Source: Xanthobacteraceae bacterium 501b (GTDB lineage Bacteria > Pseudomonadota > Alphaproteobacteria > Rhizobiales > Xanthobacteraceae). From it: a stretch of DNA of 64,000 bases. Position numbers and translations under genes: made by a program. Each line of letters opens with the position of its first letter. The stretch's first letter is position 1. The notes below the pieces were generated by a model. It was not told where the DNA came from. It made no database searches and saw nothing but the letters and a program-made list of their open reading frames with translations. Below are positions 28,994-36,552 of this stretch, in pieces. The stretch spans positions 1,054,001-1,118,000 of the forward strand of contig KB899087.1 of assembly GCA_000378025.1 (NCBI GenBank). The letters run 5' to 3'.

Positions 28994-29749
28994 ATGGCGC
29001 CCACGCCGGTCGCCACGCCGGTCGTCCGTTTCGATACGGTCGGTTCGACCAATGAGGCCGCGCTCGCCCAGGCGAGCGGCGCGGCGCCTTGCTGGTTCGT
29101 TGCCGCGCGACAGACCGGCGGGCGCGGCCGGCGCGGCCGGCCCTGGGCCTCGGAGCCCGGCAATCTCTATGCCTCGCTGCTGCTGGTGGATGCCGGCCCG
29201 GTGCCGCGCCAGCCGGAGCTGTGCTTCGTCGCCGCGCTGGCACTTTATGACGCGGTGCGCGCCGTTACCGGCATCGACCCCTTGCGTATCGGCCTGAAAT
29301 GGCCGAACGACGTGATGATCGACGGCGCGAAGCTCGCCGGCATCCTGCTTGAGGGGGCCGTGCCGCCGGGGGGCCGGGCGGCGACGGTGATTGGCTTCGG
29401 GGTCAATTGCGCGCACCATCCGGCCGACACGCCCTATCCGACGACGGATCTGGCCGCATCAGGCTATCCGACCGACCCGCCCGCTCTGCTCGCCGCGCTC
29501 GACGCGGCGATGGGCGAGTGGCTTGCCGAATGGGAGCGCGGCGCGGGATTTGCCCGTATCCGCGAGGCTTGGCTGCGCCGGGCGATGGGCCTGGGCAAGG
29601 CCGTGACCGCGAGGCTTGGCAGCCGCGAGGTCGAGGGAGTATTCGAGGCACTCGACTTCTCGGGTGCCATGGTGCTGCGCCGTACCGACGGCGTGCGCGA
29701 GACGATCAGCGCCGGCGACGTGTTTCCCACGTCCGCCGCGCCAGTGTGA
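28994..29749 (+). CDS. birA: Biotin-[acetyl-CoA-carboxylase] ligase (monofunctional)
   Basis: The enzyme (251 residues) activates biotin with ATP and transfers it to a lysine of the acetyl-CoA carboxylase carrier protein. GGRGRRGRPWASEPGNLYAS, near residues 38-57, is the biotinyl-AMP loop, and GLKWPNDVMIDGAKLAGILL is the conserved active-site lysine region. There is no N-terminal helix-turn-helix domain, so unlike E. coli BirA it should not act as a repressor. It starts two bases after nuoN and leads into rnj, so these genes are likely co-transcribed. Confidence 0.94.
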   Translation: MAPTPVATPVVRFDTVGSTNEAALAQASGAAPCWFVAARQTGGRGRRGRPWASEPGNLYASLLLVDAGPVPRQPELCFVAALALYDAVRAVTGIDPLRIGLKWPNDVMIDGAKLAGILLEGAVPPGGRAATVIGFGVNCAHHPADTPYPTTDLAASGYPTDPPALLAALDAAMGEWLAEWERGAGFARIREAWLRRAMGLGKAVTARLGSREVEGVFEALDFSGAMVLRRTDGVRETISAGDVFPTSAAPV

Positions 29750-29760
29750 AAGGCAGGAAT

Positions 29761-31449
29761 GTGAGCAAGTGGCCGGACGAACTGGTCTTCGCTCCCCTTG
29801 GAGGGGTCGGCGAGATCGGGATGAATCTCGGGCTGTATGGCCTGGGGCCACGCAACCGGCGCAAATGGCTCGCGGTCGATCTCGGCATCTCCTTCGCTCC
29901 GCCGGAAGTGCCCGGCATCGATCTGATCATGCCGGATATCGCCTTCCTTGAACGCGAGGTGGAGGCGGGCAATCTGGTCGGCCTAGTCATCACCCACGGG
30001 CACGAGGACCATATCGGGGCGCTGGTCGATCTGTGGCCGCGCCTGGGCTGCACGGTCTACACCACACCCTTCACCCACGCGCTGGCCGAGGCGCGGCGTC
30101 TGGGCGAGCCGGGGGCGCCGAAGATCCCCTTCCACATTGTCCCCACTGGCGGGCGCACCAGCATCGGCCCGTTCGATGTTGAGTTCGTGCCGGTGGCGCA
30201 TTCGATTCCCGACAGCCACGCCCTCGCCATCCGCACGCCGCTGGGCATGGTCGTGCATACGGGCGACTGGAAGATCGACCCGACCCCGGTGGTCGGCAAC
30301 GTCACCGATCCCGTGCGCTTCTCCGCGCTGGGCGATGAGGGCGTGCGGGCGGTCATCTGCGATTCCACCAATGCCATTCGCGACGGCATCTCGCCCTCGG
30401 AAGTCGATGTGCAGAAGGTGCTCACCGAGATGATCGGTGCCGCGCCGAACCGGGTGGCGGTGACGACCTTCGCCTCCAATGTGGCGCGCATCCGTTCCAT
30501 CGCCGAAGCGGCGATGAAGAATGGCCGCGAGGTCGTGCTGGTCGGCCGCGCCATGGAGCGGGTGATCGGGGTGGCGCGCGAACAGCACATGCTCGACGGC
30601 CTGCCGCCCTTCCGTTCGGCAGATGCCTATGGCTTCCTGCCGCGCGACAAGGTGGTGGCCATCCTCACCGGCAGCCAGGGCGAGCCGCGCGCGGCGCTGG
30701 CGCGCATCGCCGATGACGACCATCCCGAGATCGCGCTGTCGCCGGGCGACCATGTGATCTTCTCCTCGCGCACCATCCCCGGCAATGAGCGGCCGGTGAA
30801 CCGCATCATCAATGCGCTGATCCTGCAGGGGGTGAAGGTCATCACCGACCGCGACGGGCTCGTGCACGTCTCCGGCCATCCGCGTCGCGGCGAGATGGAG
30901 CAGATGTACCAATGGCTGCGCCCGCAGGTCGCGGTGCCGGTGCATGGCGAGCCGCTGCACCTGCACGAACATGCCGAGCTTGCCCGCCGCATGGGCGTGC
31001 GCGAAGTGATCCGCCTGGTCGATGGCGACGTGGTGCGCCTGATCAGCGCCGATCCCGCGCTCGGTGCTGAGGTGATCGAGGAAATTCACTCGGGCAAGCT
31101 CTACAAGGACGGCCAGGTGCTGGTCGGCGCCGACGACCCGGCGATTGCCGAGCGCCGGCGGCTGTCCTTCAGCGGGCTGGTCTCGGTGGCCATCGCCATG
31201 TCGTCCAAGGGCGACGTGGTCGGCGACCCGATGATCGACCTTTCCGGCCTGCCGCGCCTCGGCCTGGGCGGCACGCCGCTCGACGAGGTGGTGGAGGACG
31301 CGGTGCTGAACTGCCTCGACGGCCTGCCCAAGGGCCGTCGGCGCGACCCGGACGCCGTGGCGGAATCGGTCACGCGGGCGGTGCGCGGTCAGATCAACGC
31401 CGCCTGGGGCAAGAAGCCGCTCTGCCATGTGCTTGTCATCACGGTATGA
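29761..31449 (+). CDS. rnj: Ribonuclease J
   Basis: RNase J (562 residues) is a metallo-beta-lactamase-fold nuclease with 5'-exonuclease and endonuclease activity on RNA. HGHEDHIGAL at residues 79-88 is the HxHxDH metal-binding motif; VHTGDWKIDPTP, CDSTNA and HVSGHPRRGEMEQMYQWLRP are further family motifs of the beta-CASP and metal site. The GTG at 29761 is used as start: it follows AAGG with a seven-base spacer and gives the typical N terminus SKWPDELVFAPLGGVGEIGM. The frame is open further upstream only as a shadow of birA. Confidence 0.95.
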   Translation: MSKWPDELVFAPLGGVGEIGMNLGLYGLGPRNRRKWLAVDLGISFAPPEVPGIDLIMPDIAFLEREVEAGNLVGLVITHGHEDHIGALVDLWPRLGCTVYTTPFTHALAEARRLGEPGAPKIPFHIVPTGGRTSIGPFDVEFVPVAHSIPDSHALAIRTPLGMVVHTGDWKIDPTPVVGNVTDPVRFSALGDEGVRAVICDSTNAIRDGISPSEVDVQKVLTEMIGAAPNRVAVTTFASNVARIRSIAEAAMKNGREVVLVGRAMERVIGVAREQHMLDGLPPFRSADAYGFLPRDKVVAILTGSQGEPRAALARIADDDHPEIALSPGDHVIFSSRTIPGNERPVNRIINALILQGVKVITDRDGLVHVSGHPRRGEMEQMYQWLRPQVAVPVHGEPLHLHEHAELARRMGVREVIRLVDGDVVRLISADPALGAEVIEEIHSGKLYKDGQVLVGADDPAIAERRRLSFSGLVSVAIAMSSKGDVVGDPMIDLSGLPRLGLGGTPLDEVVEDAVLNCLDGLPKGRRRDPDAVAESVTRAVRGQINAAWGKKPLCHVLVITV

Positions 31450-31529
31450 AGACCCGGCCGGGAGCCCGCATGCGCGGCCAGTGAGCGACTGACGCGAGGC
31501 ATGCGTACTCCCTTAGTGCCGCAGCCTGA

Positions 31530-31555
31530 CGCCTCGGGGCATTTATCCCGAGGCG
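31530..31555. terminator. Perfect 9-bp hairpin between rnj and mce
   Basis: CGCCTCGGG at 31530-31538 pairs with CCCGAGGCG at 31547-31555 around the loop GCATTTAT. It sits in the 135-base gap between rnj and mce, 29 bases before the mce start. No T-run follows, so it may be a terminator, an attenuator or an RNA-stability element. Confidence 0.5.
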
Positions 31556-31584
31556 GGGCGGGCTGGAACGGGGAGGGGACTTGC

Positions 31585-31989
31585 ATGATTGGCCGCCTGA
31601 ACCACGTCGCCATCGCCGTGCCGGACCTGGATGCGGCGATCGCGACCTATCGCGATACGCTGGGCGGCGTGGTGTCCGGCGTCACACCGCAAGCCGAGCA
31701 TGGCGTGAACACGGTCTTTGTCACGCTCCCCAACACCAAGATCGAGCTGCTCGGGGCGCTGGGCGAGAACTCGCCGATCGCGAAGTTCCTCGAACGCAAT
31801 CCCGAAGGCGGCATCCATCATCTGTGCTACGAGGTCGACGACATCCTCGCCGCCCGCGACCGGCTGCTGGCGGCGGGGGCGCGGGTGCTGGGCTCGGGCG
31901 AGCCGCGCCTCGGCGCGCATGGCAAGCCGGTGCTCTTCCTGCACCCGAAGGATTTTCTCGGCACGCTGGTCGAGCTGGAACAGGCGTGA
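31585..31989 (+). CDS. mce: Methylmalonyl-CoA epimerase
   Basis: The 134-residue protein is a VOC-fold epimerase that interconverts (R)- and (S)-methylmalonyl-CoA in propionyl-CoA metabolism. RLNHVAIAVPDLDAAIATYR at the start holds the first metal-binding histidine, GGIHHLCYEVDD the second, and the ending FLGTLVELEQ the metal-binding glutamate. The ATG at 31585 (MIGRLNHVAI) is preferred to one 28 codons upstream because it matches the family start and is preceded by GGGGAGGGG. Confidence 0.94.
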   Translation: MIGRLNHVAIAVPDLDAAIATYRDTLGGVVSGVTPQAEHGVNTVFVTLPNTKIELLGALGENSPIAKFLERNPEGGIHHLCYEVDDILAARDRLLAAGARVLGSGEPRLGAHGKPVLFLHPKDFLGTLVELEQA

Positions 31990-31998
31990 GGCAGCACC

Positions 31999-32274
31999 AT
32001 GGGCGTCGGTACCTATATCGCGATCTATTTCATTGTCTGGTGGGTGGTGATCTTCGCCGTGCTGCCCTTCGGCGTGCGCTCCCAGCATGAGGACGGCACC
32101 GTCACCGACGGCACCGAGCCCGGCGCGCCGCAGCGGCCGCTGCTGCTGCGCAAGGCGCTGGTGACCACGGTGGTGGCGGCATTCATCGTGCTGCTCTTCG
32201 CCTGGCTGGTGGAAACCGAGCGGCTGCGCCTCGACATGTTCCCCATGCCGTTCCATGTCGATGGACTGAAATAG
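31999..32274 (+). CDS. DUF1467 family small membrane protein
   Basis: The 91-residue protein has two hydrophobic segments, about residues 6-25 and 53-70, and the family-typical VWWVVIFAVLPFGVRSQHE. DUF1467 members occur in alphaproteobacteria and regularly sit between mce and proS; their role is unknown. It lies nine bases after mce and is probably co-transcribed with it. Two terminator-like hairpins follow. Confidence 0.88.
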   Translation: MGVGTYIAIYFIVWWVVIFAVLPFGVRSQHEDGTVTDGTEPGAPQRPLLLRKALVTTVVAAFIVLLFAWLVETERLRLDMFPMPFHVDGLK

Positions 32275-32288
32275 TGGGGCTGAAATAG

Positions 32289-32310
32289 CGGGCGCGCTGG
32301 CCCGTCTTTT
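32289..32310 (+). terminator. Intrinsic terminator after the mce/DUF1467 genes
   Basis: CGGGC at 32289-32293 pairs with GCCCG at 32300-32304, followed by TCTTTT. The stem is short but the T-run is present. Confidence 0.55.
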
Positions 32311-32330
32311 CGCAATCGAGGCAAAAAAAG

Positions 32331-32352
32331 AGGCGGGACCGAGGTCCCGCCT
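32331..32352. terminator. Second, stronger terminator hairpin
   Basis: AGGCGGGAC at 32331-32339 pairs with GTCCCGCCT at 32344-32352 around a CGAG tetraloop. A run of seven A residues precedes it and TCCTTGTC follows, so it could work in both directions. Confidence 0.8.
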
Positions 32353-32717
32353 TCCTTGTCTGGCCGCCCGCACCTGATTCCGCGCCGTTTCGACGTCTGC
32401 CAGGGGGCTTTCTTAGCCGTCATTCCTCCCGAGACCTGGACCGATCTGCTCGCTTTGGAAGCGTTCAGCGGACCTCTTTCTAGAGGCCGGCACCATAAAG
32501 CAGAAAATACGGCCTTGTCATCCTTGCGTCGCAATAGAGCCATGGTGCATTGCAACAGAAATGGGCGCGCCACCCCGCAATCGCCCTAAACACAGGCAGT
32601 CCGCGCCGCTCCGGTGCGCGAGGCATGCTCTAGGGCTTGTCTTTTGTTGGACGATCCGGTTTCACTCCGCCATCGCCGCCGCGCTGCCGATCCCGGCCGA
32701 ATCGTGAGTTTCCGCTG
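32353..32717. other. Non-coding region before proS
   Basis: This 365-base stretch follows two terminators and shows lower GC content in its middle. A 77-codon frame at 32356-32589 has no family features or ribosome binding site and is taken as chance. The proS promoter should lie here but no box pair stands out. Confidence 0.5.
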
Positions 32718-34040
32718 ATGCGCCTGTCCCGCTACTTCCTTCCCATCCTCCGCGAAGTCCCGAAGGAAGCGGAAATCGTCTCGCACCGCCTCATGCTGCG
32801 CGCCGGCATGGTGCGCCAGGAGGGCGCCGGCATCTATGCGTGGCTGCCGCTGGGCAAGCGCGTGCTGGACAAGATCTGCAACGTCATCCGCGAGGAGCAG
32901 AACCGTTCCGGCGCCATCGAGATCATGATGCCGACCATCCAGTCGGCGGATCTGTGGCGCGAGAGCGGGCGCTATGACGACTATGGCAAGGAGATGCTGC
33001 GCATCAAGGACCGGCATGAGCGCGACATGCTGTTCGGGCCGACCAATGAGGAGATGCTCACCGAGATCGTCCGCGCCTATGTGAAGTCCTACAAGGATTT
33101 GCCGCTGAACCTCTACCACATCCAGTGGAAGTTCCGCGACGAGGTGCGCCCGCGCTTCGGCGTCATGCGCTCGCGCGAATTCCTGATGAAGGACGCCTAT
33201 TCGATCGACCTCGATTTCGAGAACGCGGTCGTCGCCTATAACCGCATGTTCGTCGCGTATCTCAGAACTTTCGCCCGGCTCGGACTGAAGGCGATCCCGA
33301 TGGTGGCCGATACCGGCCCGATCGGCGGCAATCACAGCCATGAATTCATCATCCTCGCCTCGACCGGCGAGAGCCAGGTGTTCTGCCATTCCGACTATCT
33401 CGGCATGGACACGCCGGAAGAGGGCGTGGACTTCCAGGACCCGGCGGCGCTGCAAGACATCGTGAACCGCTGGACCAGCCTTTATGCGGCCACGGAAGAG
33501 AAGCATGACGAGGCGGCGTTCGCGGCGATTCCGGGCGAGCAGCAGGTGTCGGCGCGCGGCATCGAGGTGGGGCACATCTTCTATTTCGGCACCAAATATT
33601 CCGAGCCGATGGGCGCCAAGGTGACGGGCCCCGATGGCGTGGAGACTCCCGTTCACATGGGCTCCTACGGCATCGGTCCCTCGCGTCTGGTCGCGGCCAT
33701 CATCGAGGCCTCGCATGACGAAAACGGCATCATCTGGCCGGAGGCGATCGCGCCGTTCCGTGTCGGCCTCCTCAACCTCAAGGTGGGCGACGCGGCGACG
33801 GACGAGGCCTGCGAGGCGATCTATGCCGAGCTGACCGCGCGCAATGTCGACGTGCTGTACGACGACACGGCGGAGCGGCCCGGCTCGAAATTTGCCACGG
33901 CTGACCTGATCGGCCTTCCCTGGCAGATCATCGTCGGCCCCAAGGGGCTGGCGGCCGGCACGGTGGAGCTGAAGCGTCGGGCCGATGGCACGCGCGAGAC
34001 GCTGACCATCGCGGCGGCGCTGGAGCGGATCATCGGTTGA
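32718..34040 (+). CDS. proS: Prolyl-tRNA synthetase (short alphaproteobacterial form)
   Basis: ProS (440 residues) charges tRNA-Pro. It is a class II synthetase of the prokaryotic-like type without the editing (INS) domain, which explains why it is shorter than the E. coli enzyme of about 570 residues. The start [38 protein letters not shown] and [20 protein letters not shown] (motif 2) are conserved, and [18 protein letters not shown] is motif 3. Editing of Ala-tRNA-Pro must then rely on another protein if it occurs. lolC follows after 49 bases. Confidence 0.96.
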   Translation: MRLSRYFLPILREVPKEAEIVSHRLMLRAGMVRQEGAGIYAWLPLGKRVLDKICNVIREEQNRSGAIEIMMPTIQSADLWRESGRYDDYGKEMLRIKDRHERDMLFGPTNEEMLTEIVRAYVKSYKDLPLNLYHIQWKFRDEVRPRFGVMRSREFLMKDAYSIDLDFENAVVAYNRMFVAYLRTFARLGLKAIPMVADTGPIGGNHSHEFIILASTGESQVFCHSDYLGMDTPEEGVDFQDPAALQDIVNRWTSLYAATEEKHDEAAFAAIPGEQQVSARGIEVGHIFYFGTKYSEPMGAKVTGPDGVETPVHMGSYGIGPSRLVAAIIEASHDENGIIWPEAIAPFRVGLLNLKVGDAATDEACEAIYAELTARNVDVLYDDTAERPGSKFATADLIGLPWQIIVGPKGLAAGTVELKRRADGTRETLTIAAALERIIG

Positions 34041-34089
34041 TCTCAAGACGCGCGCGGCCGATCAGGGCCGGGCGAGGGGCGGAGCAGGC

Positions 34090-35424
34090 ATGGCGGCCAA
34101 GAGCGCAGCGCGTCGGGTGAAGGCGGCAAAGGCACAGTCCGCGACGGCGCAGGCCGGCGAGGAGCCGACCGGCTCGAAGCCGTTCAGCGCCTTCGAGTGG
34201 ATGCTGTCGCTGCGCTATCTCCGCGCCCGCCGCAAGGAAGGCTTCATCTCGGTCATCGCCGGCTTCTCCTTTCTCGGCATCATGCTTGGCGTGGCGACGC
34301 TCATCATCGTCATGGCCGTTATGAACGGCTTCCGCACCGAGCTTCTGTCGAAGATCCTCGGGCTGAACGGCCACATGCTGGTGCAGCCGATCGACGGCCC
34401 GCTGACTGACTATGACGCGGTTGCCAAGCGCATTGCTGGCGTGCCGGGGGTGACGTTGGCAGTGCCGCTGGTGGAGGGGCAGGCGCTGGCCTCCTCGGCG
34501 TTCAATGCCGGCGGCGTTCTGGTGCGCGGCCTTTCCGAGGCCAGCCTGCGGGCCCTCCCGGCTATCGGCTCGAACATTCGCGCGGGCACGCTGGAGGGCT
34601 TCGACGAGGGCTCCGGCATCGCCATCGGCAAGCGCCTCGCCGACCAGCTCTCGCTGCAGGCGGGCGACAACCTGACCCTTGTCGCTCCGCGTGGCGCGGT
34701 GACGCCGATGGGCACGACGCCGCGGATCAAGGTCTACAAGATCGCAGCCGTGTTCGAGATCGGCATGTCGGAATATGACAGCGCCTTCGTCTTCATGCCG
34801 CTGACGGAAAGCCAAGCCTATTTCAACAAGGATGGCGATGTGACCGCCATCGAGGTCTATGTCGACAATCCCGACGATGTGGAGCGCTACCGCCCCTTGG
34901 TGCAGGCGGCGGCGGAGCGGCCGATCTACATCGTCGACTGGCGCCAGCGAAACGCCACCTTCTTCAACGCGCTGCAGGTCGAGCGGAACGTGATGTTCCT
35001 GATCCTGACGCTGATCGTGGTGGTGGCCGCCTTCAACATTGTGTCGGGCCTCAACATGCTGGTGAAGGACAAGGGCCGCGACATCGGCATATTGCGCACC
35101 ATGGGGGCGACGCGCGGGGCGATCATGCGGGTATTCCTCGTGACCGGCGCCGCCATCGGCGTGGTGGGAACGCTGGCCGGCTTCCTGCTCGGCCTGCTGG
35201 TGTGTCTCAATGTCGAGGAAATCCGCCAGTTCATCTCCTGGATCACCGCGACCGAGCTGTTCTCGCCCGAGCTTTATTATCTCAGCCGCCTGCCGGCCGA
35301 ACTGAACGCCGGTGAAACCGCGACCGTGGTTCTGATGGCGCTCATCCTCTCCCTTCTCGCCCCGCTCTACCCGTCCTGGCGCGCCGCGCGCCTCGATCCG
35401 GTGGAAGCGCTGCGCTACGAATAG
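34090..35424 (+). CDS. lolC: Lipoprotein-releasing ABC transporter, permease subunit (LolC/E family)
   Basis: The permease (444 residues) works with LolD to detach lipoproteins from the inner membrane so that LolA can carry them to the outer membrane. One helix near residue 55 ([20 protein letters not shown]) is followed by a large periplasmic domain and three C-terminal helices of the FtsX type, including [20 protein letters not shown]. Only one permease gene is present, so it probably forms a homodimer (LolF-like type) in place of LolC plus LolE. The first 35 residues are a basic, alanine-rich tail. lolD follows after ten bases. Confidence 0.93.
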   Translation: MAAKSAARRVKAAKAQSATAQAGEEPTGSKPFSAFEWMLSLRYLRARRKEGFISVIAGFSFLGIMLGVATLIIVMAVMNGFRTELLSKILGLNGHMLVQPIDGPLTDYDAVAKRIAGVPGVTLAVPLVEGQALASSAFNAGGVLVRGLSEASLRALPAIGSNIRAGTLEGFDEGSGIAIGKRLADQLSLQAGDNLTLVAPRGAVTPMGTTPRIKVYKIAAVFEIGMSEYDSAFVFMPLTESQAYFNKDGDVTAIEVYVDNPDDVERYRPLVQAAAERPIYIVDWRQRNATFFNALQVERNVMFLILTLIVVVAAFNIVSGLNMLVKDKGRDIGILRTMGATRGAIMRVFLVTGAAIGVVGTLAGFLLGLLVCLNVEEIRQFISWITATELFSPELYYLSRLPAELNAGETATVVLMALILSLLAPLYPSWRAARLDPVEALRYE

Positions 35425-35434
35425 GAGGGACGCC

Positions 35435-36142
35435 ATGTCGACCTCATCGGCGACCATTCCGCCGCGCGCCGCTCTCCACCTCGAAGGCGTCGAGCGCCGC
35501 TATGTCCAGGGCGAGGGCACGCTGGAAATCCTGCGCGGCGCCGACTTCACCGTGCTGGAAGGCCAGTCGGTGGCGCTCGTGGCGCCGTCCGGCACCGGCA
35601 AGTCGACCTTGCTGCACATTGCCGGCCTGCTGGAGCACCAGGACGCCGGCGAGGTGTTCATCGGCGGCGCCGCCACGGCCGGGCTGGCTGATGCCGAGCG
35701 CACCCGCATCCGCCGCACCGGCGTCGGCTTCGTCTATCAGTTCCACCATTTGCTGCCCGAATTCTCGGCGCAGGAAAACGTCATGCTGCCGCAGATGATC
35801 CGCGGCCTGTCGCGCCGCGAATCGGCGTCGCGGGCGAAGGAGCTGCTGAGCTATCTCGGCCTCGCCAAGCGGCTGGAGCATCGTCCCGGCGAGCTATCCG
35901 GTGGCGAACAGCAGCGCGTGGCCATTGCTCGTGCCGTCGCCAATGCCCCGCGCGTGCTGCTGGCCGATGAGCCCACTGGCAATCTCGACCCGCACACCGC
36001 CGACCACGTCTTTCATGCACTGTCGCAGCTGGTGGAGGCCACCGGCCTGGCAGCTGTCATCGCCACCCACAATCTCGAACTCGCCTCCCGCATGCACCGC
36101 CGCGTCACGCTGCGCGAGGGGAAGGTCGTCGAACTCGCCTGA
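35435..36142 (+). CDS. lolD: Lipoprotein-releasing ABC transporter, ATP-binding subunit
   Basis: LolD (235 residues) is the ATPase of the Lol release complex. It has Walker [12 protein letters not shown], the Q-loop region [19 protein letters not shown], the ABC signature [14 protein letters not shown], Walker [14 protein letters not shown] and the H-loop IATHNLELA. The segment after the Q-loop is typical of LolD. It is coupled to lolC and ends the proS-lolC-lolD group. Confidence 0.95.
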   Translation: MSTSSATIPPRAALHLEGVERRYVQGEGTLEILRGADFTVLEGQSVALVAPSGTGKSTLLHIAGLLEHQDAGEVFIGGAATAGLADAERTRIRRTGVGFVYQFHHLLPEFSAQENVMLPQMIRGLSRRESASRAKELLSYLGLAKRLEHRPGELSGGEQQRVAIARAVANAPRVLLADEPTGNLDPHTADHVFHALSQLVEATGLAAVIATHNLELASRMHRRVTLREGKVVELA

Positions 36143-36229
36143 GGCGCGGGCCTAAAGGGCTGGCACGGGGTGCCCGCGATTCGGTCCGGATGCCGCCAGA
36201 GCTGTTTTCGTTTCGTCAACCATGAACTG

Positions 36230-36244
36230 GAACGAAAAGAGAAC
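36230..36244 (-). promoter_or_regulatory. LexA (SOS) box, upstream copy
   Basis: GAAC-N7-GAAC on the plus strand, i.e. GTTC TCTTTTC GTTC on the minus strand, is an exact match to the alphaproteobacterial SOS box GTTC-N7-GTTC. It ends five bases before the -35 element of the small-peptide promoter. Confidence 0.85.
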
Positions 36245-36249
36245 ATGGG

Positions 36250-36277
36250 TTGATTGCGGGGATAAGCGGGGTAATGT
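36250..36277 (+). promoter_or_regulatory. Promoter of the SOS-controlled small membrane peptide
   Basis: TTGATT at 36250-36255 and TAATGT at 36272-36277 are 16 bases apart. One LexA box lies just upstream and another overlaps the -10 and start region, the layout expected of a tightly repressed SOS promoter. Confidence 0.7.
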
Positions 36278-36290
36278 TCTCTCTATGTTC
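36276..36290 (+). promoter_or_regulatory. LexA (SOS) box, downstream copy
   Basis: GTTC TCTCTAT GTTC is an exact GTTC-N7-GTTC match on the plus strand. It overlaps the end of the -10 element and the expected transcription start, so bound LexA would block initiation. Confidence 0.88.
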
Positions 36291-36303
36291 TAGGGAGGTC
36301 GAC

Positions 36304-36402
36304 ATGATCCGTGTTCTTGTTCAAGAAACCGCCGCGCTCGCGTCCATCGCTCTTTTCGTCGCCATGATCGGCCTGTGGGCTGGGGTCATCACCGGGGTGT
36401 GA
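36304..36402 (+). CDS. 32-residue SOS-controlled membrane peptide, SidA-like
   Basis: The frame runs from ATG at 36304 to TGA at 36400-36402. GGGAGG lies five bases before the start, a near-perfect ribosome binding site. The peptide begins MIRVLVQETAAL and then has one hydrophobic helix, about residues 9-31, with a tryptophan near its end (MIGLWAGVITGV). Its promoter is flanked by two LexA boxes, so expression should rise after DNA damage. In Caulobacter crescentus, SidA is a 29-residue single-helix inner-membrane peptide under LexA control that stops cell division by acting on the divisome (FtsW/FtsN). Size, topology and regulation match; sequence homology was not tested. A hairpin follows the stop and dnaE begins 150 bases on. 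Confidence 0.75.
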   Translation: MIRVLVQETAALASIALFVAMIGLWAGVITGV

Positions 36403-36403
36403 G

Positions 36404-36439
36404 GCCCCGACCTGAAGCCAGAGGCCTTCAGCCTGGGGC
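36404..36439 (+). terminator. Hairpin between the small SOS gene and dnaE
   Basis: GCCCC at 36404-36408 pairs with GGGGC at 36435-36439, and CTGAAG at 36412-36417 with CTTCAG at 36426-36431. There is no T-run, so it may only partly separate the peptide gene from dnaE. The twelve bases GCCTTCAGCCTG recur 28 bases downstream (36452-36463). Confidence 0.45.
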
Positions 36440-36552
36440 ATGAACGCCACAGCCTTCAGCCTGAGGACAGCGGGGAGGGCGACCCCGCAAGGGTGGACGC
36501 CGCCGCCATGGGCGCCCACCATGTCGCGCTTCGAGTCGCGGGAGGATGAGAG

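Noticed and set aside
32356..32589. 77-codon frame between the DUF1467 and proS genes
   Set aside because: No ribosome binding site, no recognisable family and it begins right after a terminator; considered chance.
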